The translations under genes and the position numbers were made by a program. The notes beneath the pieces were generated by a model. That model did not search any database. It saw nothing but the letters and a program-made list of their open reading frames with translations, and was not told the origin of the DNA. 60,644 nt of DNA from the NCBI GenBank assembly GCA_019136655.1, contig JAGVTU010000003.1, positions 92,098-152,741 of the forward strand, given 5' to 3'. This DNA comes from Bacteroidota bacterium. Its GTDB lineage: Bacteria > Bacteroidota > Bacteroidia > AKYH767-A > OLB10. Shown here piece after piece: positions 35,796 through 45,405 of the stretch (its first letter is position 1; the number at the start of each line of letters is the position of its first letter).

Positions 35796-37010
35796 ATGCA
35801 AAAAAGAAAAATCATCAGACGCATTTTAGATAATATCACTGAAAAACTCTTAACAATAAGCGGTGCTGTTACAGGCATCGCTATTCTGTTTATTACTTTT
35901 TTCCTCTTTACGGAAGGTGCTGCATTATTTCAATCACCACAGGTTGAACATGGGTATGCGTTGTATGTAAATAGCAGCAATCCGGTTAATAACTTGCAAC
36001 CGGAGGAAACCAAAGCCATATTTGATGCTGAAATAACCAACTGGAATACGTTGGGTGGTAAGAATTCAGAAATAAAAATATTCAGAATTGATGATGCATT
36101 TCAGATTTATCCTGAAAGTGAATTAGGCGAAAATTATGAATTGCTTCCTGCTAAATTAGGCGAGATTATCAGCAAAGAGGAAAATATTCTTGCTTTCCTT
36201 CCAACACAATATGCACCACAGGGAGCAGCAGTAAAAGCATTAGCCGGTAAAAATATTCAACCAAAAGAATACTTTTTGGGAAAAGAATGGTTGCCTACTG
36301 CCACACCGGTTCCACTGTTTGGAGTATTGCCTTTGGTATTAGGCACACTCTTAGTAAGTATAGTTGCATTGCTTATTGCATTGCCATTGGGCTTGGGTGT
36401 AGCCATTTATTTATCAGAAATGGCAAGTGATAAACAACGCAGGTTATTGAAACCTGTAATTGAATTGTTAGCGGGCATTCCATCAGTTGTGTATGGTTTC
36501 TTTGGATTGGTAGTATTGGTTCCTATCGTCCAAAAAACACTGAACTTACCTGTAGGCGAAACCGCTTTTACCGGAAGCTTGCTGTTAGCAATCATGGCAT
36601 TGCCAACAATAATTTCTGTTGCTGAAGACGCTTTACGCAATACACCAAGAACCATGCGCGAAGCAAGTTTAGCACTTGGTGCTACGCAATGGCAAACAAT
36701 TTACAGAGTGGTAATTCCTTATGCCAAGTCGGGAATATCAGCAGCGGTTGTACTTGGCATTGGCAGAGCAATAGGTGAAACCATGGCAGTAATGATGGTA
36801 ACAGGAAATGCAGCTGTAATGCCACATTCATTGATGGAATCGGTGCGTACTATTCCTGCAACCATAGCAGCTGAACTTGGCGAAGCACCAGCCGGAGGTG
36901 CGCATTATCAGGCGTTGTTTTTATTAGGCTGCATACTGTTTGTATTCACAATGATAATTTCCATTTCTGCCGAAATAATTTCAAAAAAGAAAAACTATAA
37001 AACACATTAA
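35796..37010 (+). CDS. pstC: phosphate ABC transporter permease PstC with periplasmic PstS-like insertion
   Basis: A 404-residue inner-membrane permease. After TM1 (about 25-48) there is a periplasmic segment of about 110 residues, then the usual permease with its EAA-type loop (EASLALGATQWQTIYRVVIP). PstC normally has only a short loop after TM1. The insertion contains NPVNNLQPEETKAIFDAEIT followed by NWNTLGG, which mirrors HPSNKVNKLTKEQLEGIFTG then KIKNWKEVGG in the neighbouring PstS. I chose the ATG at 35796; an in-frame TTG lies six bases upstream. Confidence 0.93.
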   Translation: MQKRKIIRRILDNITEKLLTISGAVTGIAILFITFFLFTEGAALFQSPQVEHGYALYVNSSNPVNNLQPEETKAIFDAEITNWNTLGGKNSEIKIFRIDDAFQIYPESELGENYELLPAKLGEIISKEENILAFLPTQYAPQGAAVKALAGKNIQPKEYFLGKEWLPTATPVPLFGVLPLVLGTLLVSIVALLIALPLGLGVAIYLSEMASDKQRRLLKPVIELLAGIPSVVYGFFGLVVLVPIVQKTLNLPVGETAFTGSLLLAIMALPTIISVAEDALRNTPRTMREASLALGATQWQTIYRVVIPYAKSGISAAVVLGIGRAIGETMAVMMVTGNAAVMPHSLMESVRTIPATIAAELGEAPAGGAHYQALFLLGCILFVFTMIISISAEIISKKKNYKTH

Positions 37011-37014
37011 CCGA

Positions 37015-37866
37015 ATGAATAAAAAACTTAGTCAGCAAATAGCATTTATAATTTTTAAGTTGTTCGGTATATTGGTAGTTGCAATACTGATAAGCATCTT
37101 AGGGTTTATCATAGTAAATGGAATAAGTGTAATTAACTGGAAATTTTTAACTGCTTTTCCAAATGAAGGAATGACTACCGGAGGTATATTTCCCGCAATA
37201 GTTGGTACACTGTATTTAATTATCGGAAGTTTACTTTTTGCATTTCCATTAGGTGTAATGTCTGCCATATACACCCATGAATATGCAGGTAAAGGATGGA
37301 TTGTAAAAACCATTCGCATGATGACAAACAATCTTGCAAGCATACCTTCCATTGTATTTGGTTTGTTTGGTATGGCTTTGTTTGTAAACAAACTCAACTT
37401 TGGTGATTCAATCATTGCAGGCTCACTAACCTTGGGACTATTGGCATTACCGGTAATTATCCGAACAACTGAAGAAGCATTGAAAGCCGTACCCAACACC
37501 TATAGGGAAGCAAGCTTAGCATTAGGCGCAACTAAATTACAAACCATAAAAAAAGTAGTAATACCCGCTGCCATGCCCAATATCATCACTGGTTTAATTT
37601 TATCTATTGGAAGAGTATCGGGAGAAACAGCACCAATTTTATTTACCGTAGCAGCATATTTACTTCCACAACTGCCAACAGGAATTTTTGATCAGGCGAT
37701 GGCATTGCCGTATCATTTATATGTATTGGCTACCAGCGGTACCGATTTGGAAGCATCGCGACCAATGGCGTATGGAACTGCATTAGTACTAATTATGATT
37801 GTTCTTACAATGAACTTGCTTGCATCTTTTATGAGAAGAAAATTAGAAAAGAACCGCTCAAAATAA
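37015..37866 (+). CDS. pstA: phosphate ABC transporter permease PstA
   Basis: A 283-residue inner-membrane permease with six membrane helices and the coupling loop REASLALGATKLQTIKKVVIP that contacts the ATPase PstB. With PstC it forms the translocation channel for phosphate. It begins four bases after pstC and is followed by pstB after 15 bases. Confidence 0.96.
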   Translation: MNKKLSQQIAFIIFKLFGILVVAILISILGFIIVNGISVINWKFLTAFPNEGMTTGGIFPAIVGTLYLIIGSLLFAFPLGVMSAIYTHEYAGKGWIVKTIRMMTNNLASIPSIVFGLFGMALFVNKLNFGDSIIAGSLTLGLLALPVIIRTTEEALKAVPNTYREASLALGATKLQTIKKVVIPAAMPNIITGLILSIGRVSGETAPILFTVAAYLLPQLPTGIFDQAMALPYHLYVLATSGTDLEASRPMAYGTALVLIMIVLTMNLLASFMRRKLEKNRSK

Positions 37867-37881
37867 AAACTGAAAACAACA

Positions 37882-38628
37882 ATGATTGAAGCAAAAAATA
37901 TAAACTTTTACTATGGCGATTTTCATGCACTAAAAAACATAAGCATTGCCATAAAACCCAACACTGTTACTGCATTTATCGGACCATCCGGTTGTGGCAA
38001 ATCTACATTTCTGCGTTTGTTTAATCGCATGAATGATTTGATTGAAAACACGCGATTGAATGGAGAATGTTTGATTGAAGGAAAAAATATCTACGACAAA
38101 TCAGTTGATATTGACGCTTTAAGAAAACGTGTAGGCATGGTATTTCAAAAACCGAATCCGTTTCCAAAATCCATTTTTGAAAACGTAGCGTATGGCTTAA
38201 GGGTAAATGATATGGGCAACAAACAATTTATACAACAACGGGTAGAAGAATCGCTTAAAGGTGCTGCACTTTGGGATGAAGTGAAAGATAAATTGCATAA
38301 GTCAGCCTATGAATTATCAGGCGGGCAACAACAACGCTTATGTATTGCAAGAGCTCTGGCAGTTGCACCATCCGTAATATTAATGGATGAACCTGCTTCT
38401 GCTTTGGATCCAATTTCTACTTCAAAAATTGAAGAGCTTATACATGAATTAAAACAACAATACACCATTGTAATAGTAACCCACAACATGCAACAGGCAG
38501 CTCGAGTGAGCGACAATACCGGATTTTTTATGCATGGCGAATTGGTTGAATACAGCGATACAAAAAAAATGTTTTTAAACCCCGATAAAGAATCTACACA
38601 GAATTATATAACAGGAAGATTTGGATAA
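37882..38628 (+). CDS. pstB: phosphate ABC transporter ATPase PstB
   Basis: A 248-residue ATP-binding subunit. Walker A is GPSGCGKST, the signature is LSGGQQQR, Walker B is [13 protein letters not shown] and the switch His lies in VTHNMQQA. PstB energises import through PstCA and, with PhoU, also signals phosphate sufficiency to PhoR. Length and motifs are complete. Confidence 0.97.
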   Translation: MIEAKNINFYYGDFHALKNISIAIKPNTVTAFIGPSGCGKSTFLRLFNRMNDLIENTRLNGECLIEGKNIYDKSVDIDALRKRVGMVFQKPNPFPKSIFENVAYGLRVNDMGNKQFIQQRVEESLKGAALWDEVKDKLHKSAYELSGGQQQRLCIARALAVAPSVILMDEPASALDPISTSKIEELIHELKQQYTIVIVTHNMQQAARVSDNTGFFMHGELVEYSDTKKMFLNPDKESTQNYITGRFG

Positions 38629-38658
38629 AACTTTAAAAAAAAGATAAACACATTGAAT

Positions 38659-39132
38659 ATGAAAACAATTAAAAGAATTGCATTAGTTGCCCATGATAAT
38701 TGCAAACAAGAATTATTGGATTGGGTAAAATGCCATTGGAATGAAATCATACAATATGAATTGGTTTGTACAGGCACAACAGGAAATTTAGTAGAAGAAA
38801 TGTTACTACAATGCATGGATGAAAATGGAGATGAACTTAGATTAAATATGACCAAACTTAAATCAGGACCTCTCGGTGGCGACCAACAATTAGGTGCTGC
38901 TATTTGCAATGCCGAAATTGATGCATTGTTCTTCTTTTGGGATGCCATGGAACCGCAACCACACGATGTGGATATTAAAGCACTGCTACGCATAGCTACG
39001 TTGTATAACATCATTTATGCATGCTCTCGCTCAACAGCAGATTTAATTATAACCTCCCCGTTTTTTTCAAACGGATTCCATTTTGGCAAAAACGAACAAA
39101 TTGATAAATACAAAAACAGAATACTACAATGA
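38659..39132 (+). CDS. mgsA: methylglyoxal synthase
   Basis: A 157-residue enzyme converting dihydroxyacetone phosphate to methylglyoxal and inorganic phosphate. Conserved residues can be placed by comparison with the E. coli enzyme: His12/Asp13 (VAHDN), Asp75 (GPLGGDQQLGA), His102 and Asp105 (PHDVDIKALLRIA), plus the phosphate-binding TGTTG. The E. coli enzyme is inhibited by phosphate, so it works when phosphate is scarce. Here the gene lies between pstB (30 bases before) and phoU (overlapping its stop by four bases, ATGA), which places it in the phosphate-starvation operon. I chose the ATG over an in-frame TTG six bases upstream. Confidence 0.95.
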   Translation: MKTIKRIALVAHDNCKQELLDWVKCHWNEIIQYELVCTGTTGNLVEEMLLQCMDENGDELRLNMTKLKSGPLGGDQQLGAAICNAEIDALFFFWDAMEPQPHDVDIKALLRIATLYNIIYACSRSTADLIITSPFFSNGFHFGKNEQIDKYKNRILQ

Positions 39133-39797
39133 AGCATAACGAACAAGAGCTTCTAACGCTCAAAGAAGATATAAACCAAATGTGGCGATTGGTAATTTCG
39201 CAGGTTGAAAAAGCCAAGCAAGCACTAATCGGCAACAATGAAGAACCGGCACTGGAAGTTGTTCGGTTGGAAAAACGTGTCAATGCTTTTGAATTAAAAA
39301 TAGAGCGCTCGTGTGAGAACTATATCGCATTATTCAACCCTGTTGCAGTTGACCTGAGATTGATTTTGTCTTTGATAAAAATCAACATCACTCTTGAGCG
39401 CATTGGTGACTATGCCGAAGGTATAGCCCGTCAGGTTTTGGATAAAGACTGTTCGGTTATGCATCATGAATTAATTGAAGAACTGGAGTTAGAAAAAATG
39501 TTTAACCTGTTACTGCAAATGATGGAAGATAGTTTCATAGCCTTAAGCTCTGAAAACACCCGGTCATCAGGCAGAATCCTTATGAGAGATAAAGAGGTAA
39601 ACGAAATTTACCACAAGGCATTTCACAGATTGGAAACTTATCTTTTACAGAATCCTTCAGCAATACAATGTGGGTTAAAGACTATTTTGCTCATTCGTAA
39701 AATGGAACGCATTGGCGACCATTGCAGCAATATTGTGGAAGAGATTGTTTTTTATGTTGAAGCAAAAGTTTTAAAACACAGGGGCACTGCTGAGTGA
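39129..39797 (+). CDS. phoU: phosphate signalling protein PhoU
   Basis: A 222-residue all-helical protein with the two PhoU repeats. Metal-binding signatures are visible in repeat 1 (INITLERIGDYAEGIAR) and repeat 2 (RKMERIGDHCSNIVEEIVFY). PhoU links PstSCAB to PhoR and shuts the Pho response when phosphate is plentiful. Its ATG overlaps the mgsA stop, so the two are translationally coupled. Confidence 0.95.
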   Translation: MKHNEQELLTLKEDINQMWRLVISQVEKAKQALIGNNEEPALEVVRLEKRVNAFELKIERSCENYIALFNPVAVDLRLILSLIKINITLERIGDYAEGIARQVLDKDCSVMHHELIEELELEKMFNLLLQMMEDSFIALSSENTRSSGRILMRDKEVNEIYHKAFHRLETYLLQNPSAIQCGLKTILLIRKMERIGDHCSNIVEEIVFYVEAKVLKHRGTAE

Positions 39798-39833
39798 TAT
39801 TTATTTATTATTGTAATCAAGATTTGAATATCC

Positions 39834-40523
39834 ATGCAGCAAAGAATATTGTTGGTTGATGATGATAAAAACATTTCAGAGATTCTGGAATTTAACCTGA
39901 AGAGTGAGGGTTTTCAGGTAGATAGTGTTTACTCTGCAGAAGAGGCTTTGAAGAAGCCGCTCAGAGAGTATCAACTGCTGTTATTGGACGTTATGATGGG
40001 TGGCATGTCGGGATATAAATTAGCAGAACACCTGCGAAAAGAAAAGATTTCAGTACCCATCATTTTTTTAACTGCTAAAGATACCGAGAACGATATGCTA
40101 ACCGGATTCTCCGTTGGTGGAGATGACTATATTTCAAAACCGTTTTCTATTAAAGAAGTGATTGCCAGAATAAAAGCTGTTCTGAAACGTACAGGCAATA
40201 TTTCGGTAGAGGAATCAACTGAGAACCTGCTTACTATTGGCGCACTCACATTGAACTTAAATACAAAAGAAGTGCTGTTGCAAGGTGAAAAAATTGCACT
40301 TACCAAAACAGAATTTGAGCTGTTGGCATTGTTCGCACAAAAACCCGACACCTTGTTTTCCAGAGAAAGAATCATTGATATCATCTGGAAAGAAACGCCC
40401 TATATTACAGAGAGAACCGTTGATGTTCACATTGTGCGTTTACGAAAAAAACTGGGTAAATACAGTGATGCCATAACCAGTCGCACCGGATATGGTTATC
40501 GTTTTAATGCTGATGTGTTATGA
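39834..40523 (+). CDS. phoB: phosphate response regulator PhoB-like (OmpR family)
   Basis: A 229-residue response regulator. The receiver has acidic Asp9-Asp11 (VDDDK), phospho-acceptor Asp52 (LLLDVMM), Thr in FLTAKD and KPF. The C-terminal winged helix is of the OmpR/PhoB type (TKTEFELLALFAQKPDTLFS and RTVDVHIVRLRKKLG). Context, just after phoU and overlapping a kinase gene, makes it the PhoB equivalent, and it is the natural candidate to bind the 11-base-phased arrays at 33.5 and 34.9 kb. Confidence 0.92.
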   Translation: MQQRILLVDDDKNISEILEFNLKSEGFQVDSVYSAEEALKKPLREYQLLLLDVMMGGMSGYKLAEHLRKEKISVPIIFLTAKDTENDMLTGFSVGGDDYISKPFSIKEVIARIKAVLKRTGNISVEESTENLLTIGALTLNLNTKEVLLQGEKIALTKTEFELLALFAQKPDTLFSRERIIDIIWKETPYITERTVDVHIVRLRKKLGKYSDAITSRTGYGYRFNADVL

Positions 40524-42226
40524 TGAAAGTAAGTTTCCGTCAACGGCTGTTTATCTACTTTGCTGTTTTGTTTACTGTTTTTACAGTAGGTATTGCCATT
40601 ATAGAGCAGATGCAGGAAAAGGATTACAAAACAGAAGCTCTAAAGGAAAAGTTAGATGTATATACAAACATTATTCAGGCAGCAATTTCAGGCGACACTG
40701 TAAAACCGGATATAGCAGTTGCTTACGTCAGACAAATGTTACCTGCTGATTTAAGAATTACGCTTATTGATGCAAAGGGTAATGTACGTTACGACAACAT
40801 GGTTGAAGATTATTCCAAAATGGATAATCATGCCGGTCGCGAAGAAATAAAATTAGCATCACAAAATGGCTCCGGTAGTTACATTCGTGAGTCCGAATCC
40901 ACACATCAGCCTTATTTGTACTATGCAAAAAAGTCCGGTAACACCTACATTCGTGTAGCTTTGCACTACAACATTCAGTTGCAGCGGTTTTTAAAAGCCG
41001 ACAATTTGTTTTTGTATTTATTAATAGCATTATTTTTAATTTCCTTATGGGCAATGCACCGTATTACAAAACAGTTTGGCACTTCCATACAACAACTGCG
41101 TGACTTTGCTTTGCAACCTTCTGCACACTCCGCAAATTTTAGCTCTGACGAACTTGGAGAAATAGGAAAAAAAATCTCGGAGAATTACCGACAAGCCGAA
41201 GAAGGCAAAAAAAATCTTCAGCTCGAAAAACAAAAACTCTTACAACACATTTCAATATCTGAAGAAGGAATTTGTTTTATCTCTGCTGCACATCAGGTAG
41301 AATTTCACAATGGATTATTCATGCATCATCTCAACCAAATTACAGATACACCACAAAGTAACCCTGCTGTAATTTTACATGATGAAATATTTTCTTCTTT
41401 ACATCAATTTTTATCCTCTCCTCAGGAAAATTATTTCGAAACCCAAATAAAAAAACAAGGAAAGATATTTTCCTTACGAGCATCAGTTTTTGATGACAAG
41501 AGTTTTGAAATTATCCTTACCGACATCACCCAACACGAAAAAACCAAGCAGCTCAAACAGGAGATGACAGGCAACATTGCCCACGAATTGCGTACACCTA
41601 TCACAAGTATCAGAGCTTACTTAGAAACCATTTTAGAACAATCATTGCCTGAGGATAAGAAACAGCACTTTATTACACAGGCATACCAACAAACACTCAC
41701 GCTTTCTGAAATGATAAAAGACATGAGCCTGCTTGCTAAAATGGAAGAAGCTCCAAATACTTTTGCTTTGGAAGCCGTAAAACTGATACCCTTACTGGAG
41801 CAGTTGAAAACAGAAGTAAGTGAATCTTTGCAGCAAAAAAATATTCAATGGCAATGGCAGCTACCCGACAACATTACAATTCTGGGCAATGCAAGTTTGC
41901 TGAATTCCATTTTCAGAAACCTGATTGAAAACTCCATACGCTATGCAGGAGAAAATATCAAGATCAACTTATCTGTTTTTAATGAAGACCCTGAATTTTA
42001 TTATTTTTCTTTTTACGATACAGGCACAGGCATACCAAACGAAGCACAACTGAATCGTTTGTTCGAACGCTTTTATCGCATTCAGGAAGGCAGAACAAGA
42101 GACACCGGTGGCAGCGGTCTTGGATTATCCATTGTAAAAAATGCCATACAATTCCACAAAGGAACCATCACCGCCAAAAACAGAACAACCGGAGGGCTGG
42201 AATTTATATTTACGTTGCACAAATAA
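40520..42226 (+). CDS. phoR: phosphate sensor histidine kinase PhoR-like
   Basis: A 568-residue membrane kinase whose ATG overlaps the phoB stop. TM1 (about 10-30) and TM2 (about 160-178, LFLYLLIALFLISLW) flank an extracytoplasmic domain of about 130 residues; PhoR of E. coli has almost none, but a large one is usual in Bacteroidota and Gram-positives. A PAS-like region (about 240-335) precedes HisKA with His355 in IAHELRTPITSI, and a HATPase with NSIRYAGEN, DTGTGIP and GGSGLGLSIV. It senses the state of the Pst system through PhoU and phosphorylates PhoB. Confidence 0.93.
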   Translation: MMKVSFRQRLFIYFAVLFTVFTVGIAIIEQMQEKDYKTEALKEKLDVYTNIIQAAISGDTVKPDIAVAYVRQMLPADLRITLIDAKGNVRYDNMVEDYSKMDNHAGREEIKLASQNGSGSYIRESESTHQPYLYYAKKSGNTYIRVALHYNIQLQRFLKADNLFLYLLIALFLISLWAMHRITKQFGTSIQQLRDFALQPSAHSANFSSDELGEIGKKISENYRQAEEGKKNLQLEKQKLLQHISISEEGICFISAAHQVEFHNGLFMHHLNQITDTPQSNPAVILHDEIFSSLHQFLSSPQENYFETQIKKQGKIFSLRASVFDDKSFEIILTDITQHEKTKQLKQEMTGNIAHELRTPITSIRAYLETILEQSLPEDKKQHFITQAYQQTLTLSEMIKDMSLLAKMEEAPNTFALEAVKLIPLLEQLKTEVSESLQQKNIQWQWQLPDNITILGNASLLNSIFRNLIENSIRYAGENIKINLSVFNEDPEFYYFSFYDTGTGIPNEAQLNRLFERFYRIQEGRTRDTGGSGLGLSIVKNAIQFHKGTITAKNRTTGGLEFIFTLHK

Positions 42227-42356
42227 ACCAAACCCTTCTTCAGTATTCAGAGATTTGTTTTTGATATAATATTTAAGCATGTGCTGTGTTTGCACCTCAT
42301 TAGTATTAAATTTTATACAGCAAACCAACTGCAATACTTTCGAAAAACAATTTCTA

Positions 42357-42364
42357 TACATTTG
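42357..42364 (+). promoter_or_regulatory. -7 box (TACATTTG)
   Basis: An exact TAnnTTTG match 58 bases before the next ATG; no -33 TTG at the expected spacing. Confidence 0.35.
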
Positions 42365-42422
42365 ACCTTACAATAATTTAATTTGTTAACCTCATCATTT
42401 AAAAATCTCAAACGCTCTCCCC

Positions 42423-42701
42423 ATGTCATTCCTCAAACTCATTTCACTCATCTTCCTCAGCCTCGATGCATACCTTGGCGTCCGTTTCGCCCTCAACGTC
42501 ATTGGCCTGCTTCAAACAAGCAAATATTCTCCGGGAGCTACGCTGCTCTACGCAATCATTTTCCTCTGCCTTGCTGCCGTTGGCATATATTTTTTGTTTT
42601 TCCGCAGCAACCTCAAACTCGCCTTGTGGATTAGCCTCGCACCCTGGCTCTTGCTTTTCATCATTCAGTTCCTCAGCATGATTTTCAGCGATCATCGTTA
42701 A
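42423..42701 (+). CDS. small membrane protein, unknown
   Basis: A 92-residue protein with three predicted membrane helices: LISLIFLSLDAYLGVRFAL, LLYAIIFLCLAAVGIYFLFF and LALWISLAPWLLLFIIQFL. No family is recognised. The coding sequence is unusually rich in C at third positions (many CTC, ATC, GCC codons) compared with the AT-rich phosphate genes to the left. It is followed after four bases by another small gene with the same base usage. Confidence 0.65.
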   Translation: MSFLKLISLIFLSLDAYLGVRFALNVIGLLQTSKYSPGATLLYAIIFLCLAAVGIYFLFFRSNLKLALWISLAPWLLLFIIQFLSMIFSDHR

Positions 42702-42705
42702 TCCC

Positions 42706-42969
42706 ATGAACCAAATTTATTTTACTGTTCGCTGGCGCGAAGAGCTTGTTGCTTCTTCCGATTTGGGCACGCTCGTTTTCGAACTTACCATGGGCAAATA
42801 CCACGTTTATTTCCCCGACCGGTCACAGTGGAAAAAAAGCGTTCCCCCATGGGCTGCCAACCTCTGGCAACACTACTACACCCAATGCTCTCAATGGTGC
42901 GCTGCCAACAAAATCCCCATCACCATCACACCCGATGCTCTTGTTTATGAAGAAAAAAAACAAGAGTAA
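42706..42969 (+). CDS. small soluble protein, unknown
   Basis: An 87-residue protein with many aromatic and Trp residues (TVRWREELVASS, MGKYHVYFPDRSQWKKS, PPWAANLWQHYY). No signal peptide or membrane helix is seen and I recognise no family. The Trp-rich, basic-aromatic pattern recalls small immunity or binding proteins, but that is only an impression. It shares C-rich codon usage with the gene four bases upstream and is likely co-transcribed. Confidence 0.6.
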   Translation: MNQIYFTVRWREELVASSDLGTLVFELTMGKYHVYFPDRSQWKKSVPPWAANLWQHYYTQCSQWCAANKIPITITPDALVYEEKKQE

Positions 42970-43077
42970 AAATTTAGAAAAGTATTATTAAAATTTTTTT
43001 TGCGAAGAGAATTTATCAATGCATAATGCAATTACTTTAAAAGTAATCACATAAAACTTCAAACAAAAAAATTCTCC

Positions 43078-44046
43078 TTACTTAAACCTGTGTGCTGATT
43101 TTGTCAACTCCTCAGGGCTGAGCGATTTAAAATATGCATATGTTCGCTTCAGCCCTTCTTCTCTCTGCACGGTAGGTTCCCAGCCAAGTATTTCTTTTGC
43201 TCGGCTTATGTCTGGTTGTCTTTGTTTTGGGTCGTCCTGTGGCAATGGTTTGTATATAATTTTTTGCTTCGTCCCGGTCAGTTGTATAATCTCTTCTGCA
43301 AACTGTTTTATCGTTATCTCCACCGGATTACCTATGTTCACCGGATACACATAGTCACTCATCAGCAATCGGTAAATCCCCTCCACCAAATCATCCACAT
43401 AACAAAACGAGCGCGTCTGGCTTCCATCGCCAAACACCGTAATATCTTCTCCCCTCAGTGCCTGGCCCACAAAAGCAGGCAGTGCCCTTCCGTCATTCAG
43501 TCGCATCCGCGGCCCGTACGTATTAAATATCCTCACTATCCGCGTATCCAGTTTATGATACGTATGATATGCCATCGTTATCGCCTCCTGAAAACGTTTT
43601 GCCTCATCATACACTCCGCGTGGTCCTATCGGATTCACATTGCCCCAGTAATCTTCGTTCTGTGGATGCACCAATGGGTCACCATACACTTCCGATGTGC
43701 TGGCAACCAATATCCGCGCTTTTTTTGCAAGCGCAAAACCCAGTAAGTTATGTGTCCCAAGCGAGCCTACCTTCAGTGTTTGTATCGGTATTTTCAAATA
43801 ATCTATGGGCGATGCAGGTGACGCAAAGTGAAGCACATAATCTATCGTTCCCGGCACATGCACAAACTTCGATACATCATGATGATAAAAAACAAACTCC
43901 TTCAGCTTGAATAAATGCTCTATGTTTTTCAGATCACCTGTTATCAGGTTATCCATTCCCACCACCTCATAACCTTCTTTTATAAATCGGTCGCACAAAT
44001 GCGAACCCAAAAATCCGGCAGCACCGGTAATAAGAATTCTTTTCAT
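43078..44046 (-). CDS. UDP-glucuronate decarboxylase (UDP-xylose synthase) family
   Basis: A 322-residue extended SDR. The NAD motif is GAAGFLGSH, the catalytic Tyr-Lys pair is in [11 protein letters not shown], and the family segments [16 protein letters not shown] and [20 protein letters not shown] are intact. It decarboxylates UDP-glucuronate to UDP-xylose. The gene upstream in the same unit makes UDP-glucuronate from UDP-glucose, so the two steps are encoded together. The 13-base spacing supports an operon. Confidence 0.92.
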   Translation of the reverse strand: MKRILITGAAGFLGSHLCDRFIKEGYEVVGMDNLITGDLKNIEHLFKLKEFVFYHHDVSKFVHVPGTIDYVLHFASPASPIDYLKIPIQTLKVGSLGTHNLLGFALAKKARILVASTSEVYGDPLVHPQNEDYWGNVNPIGPRGVYDEAKRFQEAITMAYHTYHKLDTRIVRIFNTYGPRMRLNDGRALPAFVGQALRGEDITVFGDGSQTRSFCYVDDLVEGIYRLLMSDYVYPVNIGNPVEITIKQFAEEIIQLTGTKQKIIYKPLPQDDPKQRQPDISRAKEILGWEPTVQREEGLKRTYAYFKSLSPEELTKSAHRFK

Positions 44047-44058
44047 AAAACTTTTTCT

Positions 44059-45369
44059 CTAACTGATTATTTCCCGGCCTATACTGTTGTAATAATAGCC
44101 CATCTCTTTCATCTTCGCAGGATCATACAAATTTCTTCCGTCAAAAATAACTTTCTCTTTCAGCAAAGTATCTATTCTTCCAAAGTCAGGCGTGCGAAAC
44201 AGGCTCCACTCTGTTGCTATCAGCAATGCATCAGCATCCTTCAGTGCATCATACTCGTCTGTTGCAAACACAATCTTATCACCCAACAGTTTTTTTACAT
44301 TACTCATCGCTTCCGGGTCAAATGCTTTCACTGTTGCTCCTGCCTTCAGCAGTTCGTCTATGATATACAGCGCAGGTGCTTCACGTATATCATCAGTATC
44401 GGGCTTAAACGCAAGTCCCCACAATGCAAAATGTTTTCCTTTCAGATTTCCTTTAAAATATTTTTTCACTTTCTCTACCAGCACAAGTTTCTGTGCATTG
44501 TTCACCTCCATCACCGATTGCAATATCCTGAAATCATAATCATACTGCTTCGAGGTATGTTCCAGCGCCTGCACATCTTTCGGAAAACAACTTCCTCCAT
44601 ATCCTATTCCTGCAAACAAAAATCGTTTACCTATTCTGTCATCAGCGCCAATGCCTATACGCACTGCATCCACGTTGGCTCCCACTTTCTCACAAAGATT
44701 TGCAATCTCATTCATAAAAGTAATCTTCGTGGCAAGAAAAGAGTTTGCTGCATATTTGGTAAGCTCTGCGCTGCGTTCATCCATAAAATAAATCGGATTG
44801 CCTTGTCGCAAAAACGGAGCATATAAATCCTGCATCACCTGCTTTGCTCTTTCCGAGCGTGTCCCTATCACCACACGGTCAGGTTTCATAAAATCATCCA
44901 CTGCAAATCCTTCTCTCAAAAATTCCGGATTCGAAATCACGTCAAACGCTCCTTTATATTTTTTAGCAATGGCATCATGCACTTTCTCTGCCGTTCCCAC
45001 AGGCACAGTGCTTTTGTTGATTACAATTTTATAATCCGTAAGCATATCACCCAACTGATCGGCCACTCCAAGCACATACGATAAATCCGCTGAACCATCT
45101 TCGCCCGGAGGTGTTGGAAGTGCAAGAAAAATAACAGTTGATTTTTTCACTGCATCAGCAAGATCTGTTGTAAACGACAATCGGTTTTGTTTAATGTTGC
45201 GTTCAAACAACACATCAAGGTGTGGCTCATAAATAGGAATTTCTCCCTGTCGCATTCTTTCAACTTTCGATTTGTCTATGTCCACACAAATAACCTGATT
45301 ACCCATTTCGGCAAAACAGGTTCCTGTTACCAATCCTACATATCCTGTTCCTACTACTGCAATATTCAT
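44059..45369 (-). CDS. UDP-glucose 6-dehydrogenase family
   Basis: A 436-residue NAD-dependent dehydrogenase that oxidises UDP-glucose to UDP-glucuronate. The N-terminal Rossmann motif is VVGTGYVGLVTG; the catalytic cysteine is in GGSCFPKDVQAL; the C-terminal domain has WGLAFKPDTDDIREAPAL. Length is normal. It sits between the decarboxylase (13 bases after) and the aminotransferase (36 bases before) on the same strand, forming a nucleotide-sugar unit for cell-surface polysaccharide. Confidence 0.94.
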   Translation of the reverse strand: MNIAVVGTGYVGLVTGTCFAEMGNQVICVDIDKSKVERMRQGEIPIYEPHLDVLFERNIKQNRLSFTTDLADAVKKSTVIFLALPTPPGEDGSADLSYVLGVADQLGDMLTDYKIVINKSTVPVGTAEKVHDAIAKKYKGAFDVISNPEFLREGFAVDDFMKPDRVVIGTRSERAKQVMQDLYAPFLRQGNPIYFMDERSAELTKYAANSFLATKITFMNEIANLCEKVGANVDAVRIGIGADDRIGKRFLFAGIGYGGSCFPKDVQALEHTSKQYDYDFRILQSVMEVNNAQKLVLVEKVKKYFKGNLKGKHFALWGLAFKPDTDDIREAPALYIIDELLKAGATVKAFDPEAMSNVKKLLGDKIVFATDEYDALKDADALLIATEWSLFRTPDFGRIDTLLKEKVIFDGRNLYDPAKMKEMGYYYNSIGREIIS

Positions 45370-45405
45370 TATTTAATTTACTCTTTATTAAAGGTTATAC
45401 TTTTT

